This document shows positions 1-53,049 of a stretch of DNA of 64,000 nucleotides, one piece after another. The DNA is from Latrodectus hesperus. Lineage: Eukaryota; Arthropoda; Arachnida; Araneae; Theridiidae. The DNA is taken from positions 72,952,109-73,016,108 of the forward strand of contig CM075853.1 in assembly GCA_037975125.1 (NCBI GenBank). The letters run 5' to 3'. The position numbers were made by a program, and so were the translations under genes. Within the stretch, counting starts at the first letter, position 1, and each line of letters begins with the position of its first letter. The notes under the pieces are model-generated. The model was not told where the DNA came from. It did not search any database and saw nothing but the letters and a program-made list of their open reading frames with translations.

Positions 1-129
1 TGAATTTATTCTTTCATTTAATAATCTTTGTAATGCAACTGAAGATACAATATTCACTGTAAATAAGGATAAATGCACGATTAAAATAGACGATATTAAA
101 TTTGATAAAACTATTCCTTTGATTAGAAA

Positions 130-1079
130 TTGGAAATTCTGAAACTAATTAATGATTATAGAGATTGTTTTGCCATGAATATGAGTGAGTTAGGATGTAC
201 TAGATTGACTAAAATGGAAATTAATGAAGTTCCAGGAAGCAAACCAGTTTATTTACGTCCCTATAAAACAAATGCAACTGAGAGAAACACTATTAAAAAT
301 ATTGTTAAGGAATGGAAAGAAAATAAAATAGTTTCCGAAACAAGATCACCTTATGCGAGTCCAGTATTGTTAGTTCGAAAAAAAACTGGTGAGGATAGAC
401 TTGTTGTAGATTACAGAAAATTAAATAATCAGACAATTAAAGATAAATTCCCTTTACCCAGAATTGATGATTTATTAGAATGTCTTGGTGAATGTAATAT
501 TTTCACGACATTAGATTTAGCTCATGGTTATCTCCATTAACGGAGGAAGCTAAGTTAAAAACTGCTTTTATTACCCCAGATGAAACAGATCAGTTTGAAC
601 GTATGATTTTTGGTTTGGCAAATGCACCTTCAGAAATTCAGAGATTAATGTATAAAGTATTAGGTTCATTATTAAATAAGAAAGTTTTGTGTTATTTAGA
701 TGATATTTTGATACCAGCAAAGAATTGGGCTGATATGATTGAATGAATAAAAAAGGTATTTGACAAACTTAGATCTGCTAATTTGACTTTGAAATTGTCA
801 AAATGTGAATTCGGTTAAAAGGAAGTAGAATTTTTAGGATTTATTGTTAATAGGGAAGGAATAAAACCAGGAATGAGAAAAATTAGATCAATAAGAGAAT
901 TTGCAACTCATAAGAATATTCATGATATTCGTAGATTTTTAGGTTTAACTGGTTATTTTTGGAGATTTGTGGAAAAATATGCACAAAAGGCAAAACCTTT
1001 ATCACGACTCTTGCAAAAAGAAGAATCTTTCAAGTGGGAAGAGAAGCAAGAGCAGTCTTTTCGATTATTGATAAAATAG
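130..1079 (+). pseudogene. Ty3/gypsy reverse transcriptase region, frameshifted
   Basis: The first frame (130-540) carries the N-terminal half of a Ty3/gypsy RT. It includes the SPYASPVLLVRKK block, the RLVVDYRKLN block and the TTLDLAHGY block, whose LDLA is the first catalytic aspartate motif. A small deletion around 530-540 shifts the frame. Homology resumes with the LTEEAK block and reaches the catalytic YLDD at 693-704, with stops at 744 and about 818. The thumb/connection region continues in 873-1,079 (FLGLTGYFWRFVEKYA block). The residues ahead of 130 resemble the protease-RT linker. The YLDD residues are intact, but the breaks rule out a working enzyme. Confidence 0.9.
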
Positions 1080-1497
1080 CCTCACAGAGCAACCTGTGTT
1101 AGCCCATTATAACCCTCAAGCTAAAACGGAAGTACATTGTGATGCAAGCTCTAGTGGTTTAGCAGGCATGCTTTTATAACAAGGACCAGACAATAAATGG
1201 CAGTTGGTTTATTGTGTCAGCAAGAAGACAACTGAAATTGAAAAGAAGTATCATTCAAGCAAGCTCGAATTGATGGGCATTGTGTGGACTCTCGAAAGAT
1301 TAAGGCAGTATTTATTAGGCATAAAATTCAAAATAGTGACAGATTGTCAAGCACTGATGTACATGAATTCAAAGATAACAAACAATCCTCAGATTGCAAG
1401 ATGGTGTAATTTAATTCAAGAATTCGATTTTGAAATAGAGCATAGACCTGGAGAAAAAATGGTTCACGTAGACGCAATGAGCAGAGCTCCAGTTTGA
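1080..1497 (+). pseudogene. Ty3/gypsy RNase H domain, with stop
   Basis: Translation gives the gypsy RNase H signature. EVHCDASSSGLAG carries the first Asp, then there is a premature stop near 1,177. YHSSKLELMGIVW carries the Glu, FKIVTDCQALMYM the second Asp, and VHVDAMSRAP the terminal Asp and linker. The domain follows RT after a frameshift near 1,077. A TGA at 1,495-1,497 separates it from integrase in the same reading frame. The catalytic residues are retained. Confidence 0.88.
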
Positions 1498-1548
1498 GAA
1501 TCAGAAGATACACTGACATCCCTCATCGAAAATAAATTAGAAGTTTGT

Positions 1549-2897
1549 TTGACCTTGAGTGAAGATGAACAAATATTGATGATACAGCAGGCTGATCCAG
1601 AAATACGAAAATTAATAGAAATATTCAGAAAAAAAGATCAGGATAGAACAAAAGAAGAAAAACAGCTTATAAGAAATTACGTGTTTAAGAGAAACAGATT
1701 ATTTCGATGCATAAGTGAAAATGGAAAAGAAAAATTTCTCTATGTTATTCCAAAGAATATGAGAAAAAGTACAGTAATCAAATTCCATGATCGTATGGGA
1801 CATTTTTATGTTGATAGAACTGTTAATAAGATAAAAGAATTGTATTGGTTTCCTTATATGAAACGTTATGTACGAAGGCACATTTCAAAATGTTTTGAAT
1901 GTTTGATGAACAAAACGCTGTCAGGAAAACAGCCTTGCTTATTAAATCCAATTAAAACAGGTCGTAAACCTTTTTTAATTATACATATGGATCATTTAGG
2001 ACCTTTTGTTAAGAGTTCTAAAGGTAATCAAGAACTTTTGTTCATGATAGATAATTTCACAAGATTTGTCCAATTGACTCCAGTAAAGATATATCAACAT
2101 CCCATGTGCTGAAGGCTTTGAAAAAGTTTATAAATACTTATGGTCTACCTGAGAAAATAATAACAGATCGAGGAATCTGTTTCACTACGCATCAATTTCA
2201 ACAATATTGTGCTGAAAATGGTATACATCATACACTCAATTGTACGAAGCGACCATGTGCAAATGGAATGGTTGAAAGAGTTAATAGAACAATATTGTCT
2301 ACCATAACAACTGGTATGGAAGATCAAAATCATAAAGATTGGGATGTTAAGATACATGAAGTTGAGAGAAACTTGAACAACTTTGTAAACAAGTCAATGA
2401 ACAAGACACCATTTGAATTGCTACATGGTTATTCTCCACGATTCAACGATGAAATTTTGAGAAAGTTAGCTGATGAAGAAGCTCAGAGTTGGCAAGATCC
2501 ATCTGTAGTGCAGGAAGAATCTCGAAGACAAATAGAAGAAAGTCAACAAAAAATGAAGAAGTATTATGATAAAAAGAGATGTAGAGCAATCACGTTTGAA
2601 CGAGGAGAGATTGTCGTTATGAAAAGAGCTCCGAAATCTTCAGGCCAACCTACGAAGACACAATTTAAATACTGAGGCCCTCTTATTGTTACCCAGGTAT
2701 TGCCAAACGATGTCTACCGTCTGACTCAGCTGGAAGAAAAAAAGAAAGGCCACTTCTACGCAACAACAGCTCACATTAGTCAACTAAAACCATGGCTAAA
2801 TGAACCAGATTCGGATGAAGATAGTGATATCGATAGTGCCAATAGTGATGATAATGACTACTCTCTAGATCCACTCGCAAGGACTAAAGTTGAATGA
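1549..2897 (+). pseudogene. Ty3/gypsy integrase, frameshifted, with acidic C-terminal tail
   Basis: Frame 1,549-2,112 holds the HHCC zinc domain (two His in the FHDRMGHF block, CFEC for the cysteines) and the first catalytic Asp in the IHMDHLGPF block. A frameshift near 2,105 moves to 2,106-2,675. That part holds the second Asp (IITDRGICF) and the Glu (ANGMVERVNRTI), completing the DDE triad. A TGA at 2,673 (probably a decayed Arg codon) interrupts the C-terminal domain, which resumes at 2,700-2,897 and ends in a Ser/Asp-rich acidic tail. No chromodomain was recognised. Confidence 0.9.
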
Positions 2898-3777
2898 GGA
2901 ATCCTAAATGGTGAGATCTTTCCAATTTTATTTAAAGAAAAATTTGTAATTAAAAGGCAATGAACTTATCATAAACTATTGACTCTAAAAATAAATAACA
3001 TTAAAGATCATTTACTGCACATTGAAATATTCATCAAACAATATGAAAGTCTGTTGAATTTATTCTGTGAATGATTTAATACTCCTAAGTTCATTTAACG
3101 TCTTGTAAACTTTTGTTGTAAGTAATTTTATTGGAATTTAGAATTGTATCAAGAATTACTAGTGAAAAAAGTGTATTATATATTATTATAGTTTTTTTTT
3201 TTTTTTGATCTAACATAATAATTTTTCTACCTTTAATGAAAGATGTGTATTATTAATGATTATAATTACAGTAATTGATTGTGTGAATGAAAAATAATGT
3301 TAGTTACGTATTTAATAATTTTATTTAATATGCTGTGTTTAATTTTTAATGTTAATTTTGTTGTATTACTTAGTAATTGAGTATTAATATACCAATTGCG
3401 GACAATTGTAAGGTCAGTCTGGCCGAATGTGAGAAATGAAAATTCGCCACTAGAGGGCGAACAAAAAAGAGTCAGTTGATGTACGTCCATTGCAAGATGT
3501 GGTCAGAGATTTGGCGAAGTGCAGCTTGGTAGCTTGTTTGTCGCTCAACGGTCATTTTTTGCACACGAGGGCTAATTAGACCGGGACCTACGGTTTAAAG
3601 TGGATTCCGAACCACTACAAACATCCATGCCCAAGGTGGGATTCGAACCCACGAACTGTTGAACCGAAGGCAAGAGCGCTAACCATTCGGCTACCAGCTC
3701 GGCTTGGCGAAGTGCAATATTCAATAAAGTTGTTATTTGTTACTGAAACACAGTACTTTCATTTAAACGTCCTGACA
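2898..3777 (+). repeat. Probable 3' untranslated region and 3' LTR of the gypsy element
   Basis: This is non-coding AT-rich sequence after the pol tail. It ends in an AATAAA signal (about 3,721) and a terminal ACA near 3,777, as expected for R-U5 of a gypsy LTR. It is interrupted by a SINE (3,524-3,703). The 5' LTR boundary is not resolvable: no clear polypurine tract was seen and the partner LTR is outside the window. Confidence 0.5.
3511..3716 (-). mobile_element. tRNA-derived SINE (family 1) inserted in the gypsy LTR, with 13-bp target duplication
   Basis: The 13-mer TTGGCGAAGTGCA occurs at 3,511-3,523 and again at 3,704-3,716, bracketing a 180-bp insert (3,524-3,703). On the minus strand the insert begins with a tRNA-like head. 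It has an A-box-like TAGCCGAATGG and a perfect B box around GGTTCGAATCC (RNA polymerase III internal promoter elements). A tRNA-unrelated body and the tail GAGCGACAAACAAGC follow. It is the best-preserved of at least seven copies in this window and serves as the reference for the others. Confidence 0.9.
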
Positions 3778-4229
3778 TGGTTATAAGTATAAATAACCTT
3801 AAATGATAAATTAAGCAAAAGCACGTAGGCTTTTAACAAATGTTTAAAAATTATTGGTTGATTAGAATTACAAAACACAGTATAGGGAATCCACCACAAT
3901 TTAACAATGATCCCACAAGCAGTCAATTTGAAAAATATATGCATCCAATAATCAACAAGATAAAACGCTAATTAAGCTCTGAGCAAAAACCTTAAAGTAT
4001 CAATAACTTTGGCAACAGCTTTTTGATGCAAGGTCAAAAACAGATAAACTGCACCAAATTTAAAATATATAAAAACAAATAATTTATGAAAAGTATATAA
4101 AAATAGATAGAAATACAAAATCTATAGCAAGTATAAAAGTTACCTAAAGTTTTACATTTAATATTTTATTCATAATAGGAATAAATAAAATTGATAAAAA
4201 AAATATAAAAAAATCAGAACCTTGTAAAA
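3778..4229. other. AT-rich DNA with no recognisable feature
   Basis: Short open frames occur on both strands, but none has recognisable motifs or splice-bounded coding character. It is probably intron of SAAL1, between exon 10 and unseen downstream exons. Confidence 0.5.
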
Positions 4230-4231
4230 TA

Positions 4232-6413
4232 CAGTTGAAGCTTGTTATAACAACCACACGGTATTAACACCTTTCCGTTATAATGACCAATGATAAAATC
4301 TTCAGTTTTTTTTCTATGCACTCTACATTATTTTGCTTCCAACTTAAAAGACCATCCAGTTTCTTCTAATCCCAATACAACATTTGAACTCAATAAATGT
4401 TTGTTTTTTTAGTTATGTTTCCAGAAGAACTTGTTTTGAAATGTGTTACTGAAAATAAATTTTATAATTGCATTGCCAAGATTTGTCGATGTAGTCTTCA
4501 GTGTTTCCATTCAACTTTGAATGATAGGAATAGGGGGGAGATGGAATTACCAAACCAACAATATTATTCTACTAAATAATTCTACCCAGGAGTCAATACC
4601 AACATTCTGCCTCCAATGTTGGAAAGATTGGTAGAAACGTAACATTCTCTATGCATGAAAAGTTAAAAGTTTATGATCATACTTATAAGATTCTTTATTG
4701 GCACACAAGTATGATATGGCAGTTTGTTGAAGGGATGGGCTGTCTGACACCAGTTATCTAGTTTTTGATGAAAGAAAGTGTGAATATTTTTTTCTCAGTG
4801 TAAATTAAACTTGCAAAGAATTACACATTTAACCGAGTGGCTCAGAGGTAAGTACAATGAAGTATGCTGGTGCAACAACTGAATAAAATGGGCAATTTCA
4901 AACAAACATGATACAATATTGATAGAAACCAAAATGAAAATCTTAAAATGTAGATAAAAAAAAAGTAGAAATATTTTTAAATCCCTAGAAACATATTATT
5001 TCGCATAATTAACTGATGGGATTTGATTTTGAAAAATGAATTTGTGTTAAGCAATCTAAAAATTGATCTTATGATGGAAAATTTCAGAAGTTTCAAAATG
5101 GATCACACAAATGGTTATTAAAAATAATACAATCAAAAATATTCCAATAGAAGGAAATTTATTAAAGTACTAGAAGTTTTGATTTAAAAAAAGGACATCA
5201 ATGAAATTGAATTTAAAGTGTTAGATGGATGGTTGTAAAAATTAAAGGTAATATATCATCTTTTATTTCAGGAAGCTTTAAATGCAAATCTTTCTAATGC
5301 AAATCAAAAAAAGTTGAGGTATTTTAAAACACTTGATTAGTTATCTACAAAAGCAATTCTACATCAGGGACGACATCTAGTTTTTTAAGGAATGGCAATG
5401 TTGATTGGATAACTAAATGACAATTAAATACATAAAAATTTTCTTAATAATTGACACTGTACAGAGCATCCCCAAATAAAAGGTTTTGAAGACAATTACC
5501 ATGAAATATTGTTCATTATTTCAATTGTTCAGCCTCTAGATTAAAGAATCATCATGAGTTTCAAACATAATTAATGAAATTGAATTTGATGAAGATGAAA
5601 ATTAAGTAAATATTCTTATGGCTTTCTACCTTTTGAAAGCACAATGGAATGACATGACAAAAAATAGCATCAATAACTGCTTCTACTATGCTGATTTCAT
5701 AAGCAACCATAAATGAAATCTACTGCCGAAGTAATTAATGAAATAATCGAAGAGGAAACCTTCGATGAAGAAAAAAATGCTTTAAGAGATTTTGAAAAAT
5801 GAAGTCTGGTGGAAACTTCAAATATGACTTCATATACTTGACAAATATGCTACAAATGATTATGAATTATAATGCATCAAAAATATGATCAAAATGAACA
5901 GATTTTCTATTATTTTTAATAAAAAAAGTGCATCAAAGTCCACTAAAAAAGACGAAAACTTGATGCCAACATTTCGAAGGATAAAACTGTTTCAAGTGCA
6001 GTTGAAAGCTTAAAATGTTTTTTGAAAGGTAAGAAAAAACAGAACATTATTTATCATCTATAAAAGAAATAGAGAATTATGTTTTTCAAAAAACAATTAT
6101 GCAGAATAGACAAACAACAATTTTTTCTTTGGAAAACAAAATGTTTTGTAAATAAAATTTTCTCTTATTTTTCCTCTTATCTCATATATTATTAAAAATT
6201 CTGCAAAATATTCTACAGAAATAATTTAATAGACAAAATTTTATTTCTTCAGAGATACAAAGTATTTATTCAGAATCTTTTTTAAATAGCTTACTTTTTG
6301 GTACTTGTAGGGTGCATAAGTGCACATTTTTAATTATATTCAATATAGCAACCACTCTTTTTAAAGACCTATTATTCTGGTCCACAGAGGGTTGTTATAT
6401 CAAACTCTGATTG
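4232..6413 (+). mobile_element. pogo/Tigger-like DNA transposon relic, 2.2 kb, TA target duplication
   Basis: The left end starts CAGTTGAAGCTTGTTATAAC and the right end, read on the minus strand, starts CAATCAGAGTTTGATATAAC. Both then continue ACC, giving imperfect terminal inverted repeats. TA dinucleotides flank the element (4,230-4,231 and 6,414-6,415), the Tc1/mariner/pogo target site. Inside, plus-strand translation recovers fragments of a CENP-B-like DDE transposase (4,600-5,760), so this looks like a decayed autonomous copy. Confidence 0.72.
4600..5760 (+). pseudogene. Tigger/CENP-B-like DDE transposase remnant
   Basis: The frame is badly broken. Two conserved blocks of the family are legible: IVQPLD followed by a stop and RIIMSFK at about 5,524-5,565 (the usual LIQPLDQG...SFK block), and KAQWNDMTKNSINNCFYYADF at about 5,634-5,700 (the AW..V...TI.NCFRHAGF block after the last catalytic residue). 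A GW-type DNA-binding block may lie near 5,220-5,290. There is no open frame longer than about 60 codons. The family call rests on these blocks and the TIR/TA structure. Confidence 0.65.
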
Positions 6414-6689
6414 TATAGTAAAATATTTTTACATGAGATCAGAATCCTTACTATAAACAATTGAAATGAAATTTTTTTTTATACTTTTACTTAATGTACA
6501 ATCTTAATAACTTATGTTTGACTTATTTCCAGTAATGTCAAGCAAATTATGGGCCATTTTTCTATATTTTTCCCAGTTATAAATGCAATTGTTTGAATAA
6601 ACTTGCAATTTTAATCTTGGAGCAAAAATTTAAAATCTAATTATTGTGGAGCATTAGAATTTAGAAATAAAAAATGTAGTATGATTCCT

Positions 6690-6985
6690 GAGAAGCTTGG
6701 TGGCTTAGTTGCAGCATTTCACAGTCCCATGACACAGGTCCGAGGTTCGATCCTCGGGCTGGGAAAGGTTGACTCAGCCTTTCATCCCTTCAGTAAGTCG
6801 ATTAACTGAGTACCAAGCATGCTTGGGAACAAAACACTGAGGGTCTACGTTAGGCTGACCATCTAACTGGGACATATGCTTCGCACTCCAGAACCCTTGG
6901 TCATGAAAACAGTTATAGGCACTGTAGGCCTTGGCCCACATGGGCTGTCTTGCCATGGAGTTTAGTAAATGAATCATTGGCCAAA
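6690..6985 (+). mobile_element. tRNA-derived SINE, second family
   Basis: An A-box-like TGGCTTAGTTGC (6,701-6,712) and a B box GGTTCGATCC (6,744-6,753) form a tRNA-like head. A conserved-looking body follows (GACTCAGCCTTTCATCCCTT and onward, about 6,770-6,960). It ends around GTTTAGTAAATGAATC. It is unrelated in body and tail to the SINE at 3,524-3,703. No clear target duplication was found. The 67-residue open frame on its minus strand is incidental. Confidence 0.75.
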
Positions 6986-6989
6986 TGTA

Positions 6990-7948
6990 TACAAAATCGG
7001 AAAAAATTAAGAATTTTAGATTTATGCAATGATTTAAAATTTTATTACAAATTGTGAGCTCTTTTGGGCAAATTGTGATTTATTTTCTTTTTTCGTGACA
7101 TTACAGTAACTCCATGAAACCTGCATTGAATTTGTAATAATGAAAGAATGACAGGTCAAGACTTTAGATATTATATAGGGAATGCCCTATTAAAATCTAA
7201 ATGAAAGAACAATCTATTTGGTATAAACACATTACAAATGACACCTTCAAATACAGGTTATCCATCCTCCACTGCTCAACTGAAAAAAATATGGACTGAC
7301 AAACTCGAACATACCATAAGTAAATACAAAAACCTGTAGATAATGTAAGTATGTGAAAAGCACATAAATTATTTGTGCCTCAAATATCTAATCCATTTGC
7401 ATCCATACTGCTTTAAAATTTTTCTTAAAAAATACAAAAATTTGGCTATAATATAATTGTTTATCTAAATGATTTATTAATTGATTTGGTTAATGATGCA
7501 TAATTTAATCAATGTTGAATACACCCTTTATTTCTTTTATAAAATATTATTTCTCATACAGAAAACTTATCCGTCTTAATGAATATGTTTTAAGCCCATT
7601 TTTCTATGTTTGGCCTGATATAAGTTAAGCGAATTTTATTGCAGTTCAAATATTTAATGTTTGATATTATTAAATGTCAAAATAATTTTAGGATTTTTGT
7701 TTAAAAAAAATTCTGAGCCTCTGAAAGTCTTCTACTTTTTGCACTGACTGCACACATCAAAAATTCATAAATAATTTTTGTTTGTAGGTTCATGTAATAA
7801 TTTAAAGCAAAGAAATCTAAAACTCACAAATAAAAAATCTATCAAATATTAAAATTAAAAGATAATAGAGATTATAGATAATAACACACCTATTCAATTA
7901 GTAAAATTGAATCATCAAAAAACATTTAAAATAACAAATAGAACTCAC
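6990..7948. other. AT-rich intron-like DNA after SAAL1 exon 10
   Basis: It begins at the GTGAGT donor at 7,948 (minus strand). I looked on the minus strand for the next SAAL1 exon, which should start with two bases completing a split codon, and did not find one here. Confidence 0.5.
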
Positions 7949-49935
<41,987 letters not shown>

Positions 49936-50389
49936 CTTCAAGAAAAATATCTCATTTAAAATATGTCATTTAAATCTTGAAAAAATAAACATCTGGGAAG
50001 TTTGTTCTGAATAATAAAATTGAAACAATGACAAACAATGTATCAAATACTGATTACAATATTTATTATGAAAAAAATTTATCAGTATCAAATATCATCT
50101 GTCAAAGTGTAAAAATAATTACTTCTATACAAAATTTATAATTCTTTTGTTACACTATATCTTTCTTCTTTAAATAATTTTATTGGATGATATTTAATAA
50201 TAAAAATAATTTTCTATATACATAAAAAATTTAAATATTTTTATTTTTCGAAAGACAAACATTAGCATTTAATCCATTAGTTCACAATATTTACACAAAA
50301 TATTTTTTAACAATGCCCTCATATAGAAAAAGTGCAATTCAGATACTTATTGTTAAAAAAATCATAACCAAATCACAAGAAAATATAGC

Positions 50390-50890
50390 TTGAGAAATGC
50401 ACCACTTCAATTCTGCAGAAAAGGTCCTGCATAATCATGTCCAATCAGACATTTAAATTGAGCTACTGCTGTCTTCATTTAGAAAACTGGTAGTTCTTTC
50501 TTCCACCAGTATCTTCTCTTATCCATAGTACATTGAATCCATAACCTGTTTAAGAATTTTCTCAAAAGTTAACAAATAATTTAGTTGTGTACAAAGAGAT
50601 TAATGTGTTCCTTTATGATGTTTCACTTTCAGCTAATATATCAGCTATTTTATTATCAATAATCCCAGTGAACTAAAATCAATTCGACAGAAATTTTGTG
50701 TGCCAATGATTTAGAAAGCCTACAGTCCAAAGTATTTTTATAACTATTTTGATCATTCAAAAGGCACATTTTTTCAATCAGACAATATGATGGTTTTTAC
50801 AAAAGTATGGTAATTAATACTTGTTGGATTGCTACAACGGCTTCAATTTCACTACCAAAGACAGCAGAATTAAAATATTAGGTATTATGC
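50390..50890 (-). pseudogene. LINE RNase H fragment
   Basis: Minus-strand translation gives SAVFGSEIEAVVAIQQVL near 50,860 (the RNase H Glu block), VELILVHWDY near 50,690, and KTAVAQFKCLIGHDYAGPFL near 50,460 (the C-terminal GHDCL-type block). It resembles the relics at 9.1-11.0 and 15.6-17.2 kb. Both ends are lost. Confidence 0.65.
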
Positions 50891-50904
50891 ACCTATATAT
50901 TTGA

Positions 50905-50912
50905 TATATGTG

Positions 50913-51000
<88 letters not shown>
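50905..51000. repeat. TG/TA compound microsatellite
   Basis: GTGTGTATA passes into long TA runs interspersed with TATG. It directly abuts the left arm of the foldback element. Confidence 0.95.
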
Positions 51001-51004
<4 letters not shown>

Positions 51005-51533
51005 ATAGTATATTTTATAAAATACAATGAAAATGCCAAATGGAGAATACATTGAAATACTAAATGGAAAACAATACATTGAAAATATTTGGAAAAATTT
51101 CAAGGAAAATATCAAAGAAAGATAGATATAAAATGGAATGAAGTATTTGGATATGGTTTTAATTTGATTATCATAAATTAAATGTATTTTGACAACATTG
51201 GATTTTTACTTATATATTTTAGATTAAATTCTACTTCTATTCTGGCTTGATATTTTGGTTTGAACTTTTGGTATGGCTTTGGGGTGTACTGGCTTCTTTA
51301 AGACTATGTCTTGGGCCACTGCAGAAAAGCCATAATTTGTGTCAATGTAGTCAACAGCCCCTGACGAAGCTGGCCATGTTGGTACTTCATTTCATTTTAT
51401 ATCTATCTTTCTTTGATATTTTCCTTGAAATTTTTCCAAATATTTTCAATGTATTGTTTTCCATTTAGTATTTTCAATGTATTCTCATTTTAACATTTTC
51501 ATTGTATTTTATAAAATATACTATTAACTATAT
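50997..51533. mobile_element. Foldback/MITE-like element with about 145-bp inverted arms
   Basis: The left arm 51,001-51,145 (starting GTTAATAGTATATTTTATAA) is nearly identical to the reverse complement of 51,383-51,533, including ACAATACATTGAAAATATTT and AAAGATAGATATAAAATG blocks. The 237-bp loop has no transposase. The 73-codon open frame in the loop/right arm is unremarkable. The element lies in TA-rich DNA. A TA or TATA target duplication is likely but cannot be proven within the flanking repeat. Confidence 0.85.
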
Positions 51534-51632
51534 TTAAATAATTCTATTTTAGCTACTTATGCGCTAAATGTATTGCTAAGCATAAATGTTTTTATATATT
51601 CTTCTGCTTTTCAGTTCTGTATCTAACCTTGC

Positions 51633-51634
<2 letters not shown>

Positions 51635-51668
<34 letters not shown>
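51635..51668. repeat. TA microsatellite
   Basis: This is a pure TA run of about 34 bp. Confidence 0.95.
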
Positions 51669-51671
<3 letters not shown>

Positions 51672-53049
51672 GAAATAACAAAAATGAATAACATTTCACA
51701 ATTAAATTTAATAACTAATTTAAAGAAAAATTTGTTTTATCAAGCAAGAAAATTTTAATTTTTCTAACCTATTCTATAAGAATAAACTTACAATTTTATA
51801 GCAGGAAAATATAAATTTTTTTTTATAAGAAAAATCTATACATTAATTTGTTATGAAAGCAATTTTAACAATTCTTTAAGTTTTGTTATAAAAAATTTAT
51901 TTACATGTACAAAAGAATTTTTTAATATTAATGAGCAAAAAAGAAAGTGTGAAAATTTAAGTAACAATGAATTATGAAACAATAACCTCAAAAAAATTAC
52001 ACATAAGACAATTAATTTCTATCATAAAATGAAATATATCTCCTTATATAATGTAAACTAATTTTCTGCAAATTATTTGTTTCTGTTAATGTAATTTCAA
52101 GATTCAAAAATTTCTTTCTTAAAAAGTATCATTGGATTTAAACTATTGAAAATTAAATTAATTAAAAAATTTTTGCAAATAAGAATTATATAAAGCTTGG
52201 GATAAATTTGTATTGAATTATGAAATATATTTTAATATTATTTACGTATAAATTATTTAAAAAATTCAACAAGTTGTGCATATATTTAGAAAACATGAAA
52301 TTTAGTTTCAATAAATTTTTTTAGTCTACATCTTAAAATTAGAATAACAAAATAAAAATTTAAACTATACTTTTTCAATGCGAGTTTTATCATTCTTTTT
52401 AAATCTTTAAAATGTTATTAATTTCTCTTAACATGGCAAAATAGTAAATTACTTTAAGATAAAAAAAATACATCTCACAGTATTTGAATAGATTTTTTTT
52501 AAATATTTAATGTCATATTTATAAGTATTTTAAAAATTAATTAATCATTTCCTTTATTGCACTAGAATTTCTTTTAGAGATACCCATTTTATGACATAAC
52601 ATGCTTGATGATAAATTTATTGTAAATATAAATTAAATAAAAGTAAAATTTTTATTAAAAATTAGATAGAAATATTTCCTTAAATAAAAACCGAACATAG
52701 AAATAATGCAGATGAGAAAAATTAGGATAAAATTTAAGGTTTAATTTATTTTATACAATAGTCACTTATATTATATGAAGTTTAAATTTTTAGAACTTAT
52801 CACAGTTTATAATTTTTCATTATTAAATGAGAAATATAAACTGTTATTCTCTTCTTAAGATGAAATACAGAATATTGTCACAGAATAAAAACCTGGTTCG
52901 GAAGACATTGACACTCAAATAATTCTATAATTCTCAAAATTATTCTTCAGAAATTGAAATAAAAAATTTCTCAGCTCAACCGCGTTTTATTTTGAATGTA
53001 GAAATCACAACAGTCTCATAATTTAACTAAAGGAAATATTCCGATCAAG
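51669..53049. other. AT-rich DNA upstream of SAAL1 exon 2, nothing recognised
   Basis: SAAL1 exon 1 should end in a single base after its last full codon. One ATG-G followed by GT was seen at about 52,575-52,580 on the minus strand (GTATCT, a weak donor). I do not call it. Confidence 0.4.

Larger units (their letters stand above)
1..3777 (+). mobile_element. Ty3/gypsy LTR retrotransposon, 5'-truncated by the window edge, degenerate
   Basis: The pol gene reads left to right as reverse transcriptase, RNase H, integrase and a short acidic C-terminal tail, the Ty3/gypsy order. At least three frameshifts (about 535, 1,077 and 2,105) and several in-frame stops (744, about 818, about 1,177, 1,495, 2,673) make it non-functional. 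The gag/protease part and the 5' LTR lie outside the window. The 3' end is put at the ACA near 3,777, after an AATAAA at about 3,721. The 5' limit of the 3' LTR could not be fixed because no second LTR is visible. No envelope-like reading frame follows integrase. The element probably lies in the intron following SAAL1 exon 10 (inference). Confidence 0.85.

Noticed and set aside
3630..3703. Possible functional tRNA gene (perfect B box)
   Set aside because: The head is fused to a SINE body inside a 13-bp target duplication, no acceptor stem can be paired, and other copies recur in the window.
4835..4880. tRNA-like GAGTGGCTCAGAGGTAA
   Set aside because: Only a loose A-box resemblance, no B box, and it falls inside the Tigger relic.
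6774..6977. 67-codon minus-strand frame
   Set aside because: It lies antisense within the body of the second SINE family.
52570..52590. Candidate SAAL1 exon 1 (ATG-G followed by GTATCT)
   Set aside because: Weak donor, no promoter-like sequence nearby, and ATGG is too short a match to support a call.
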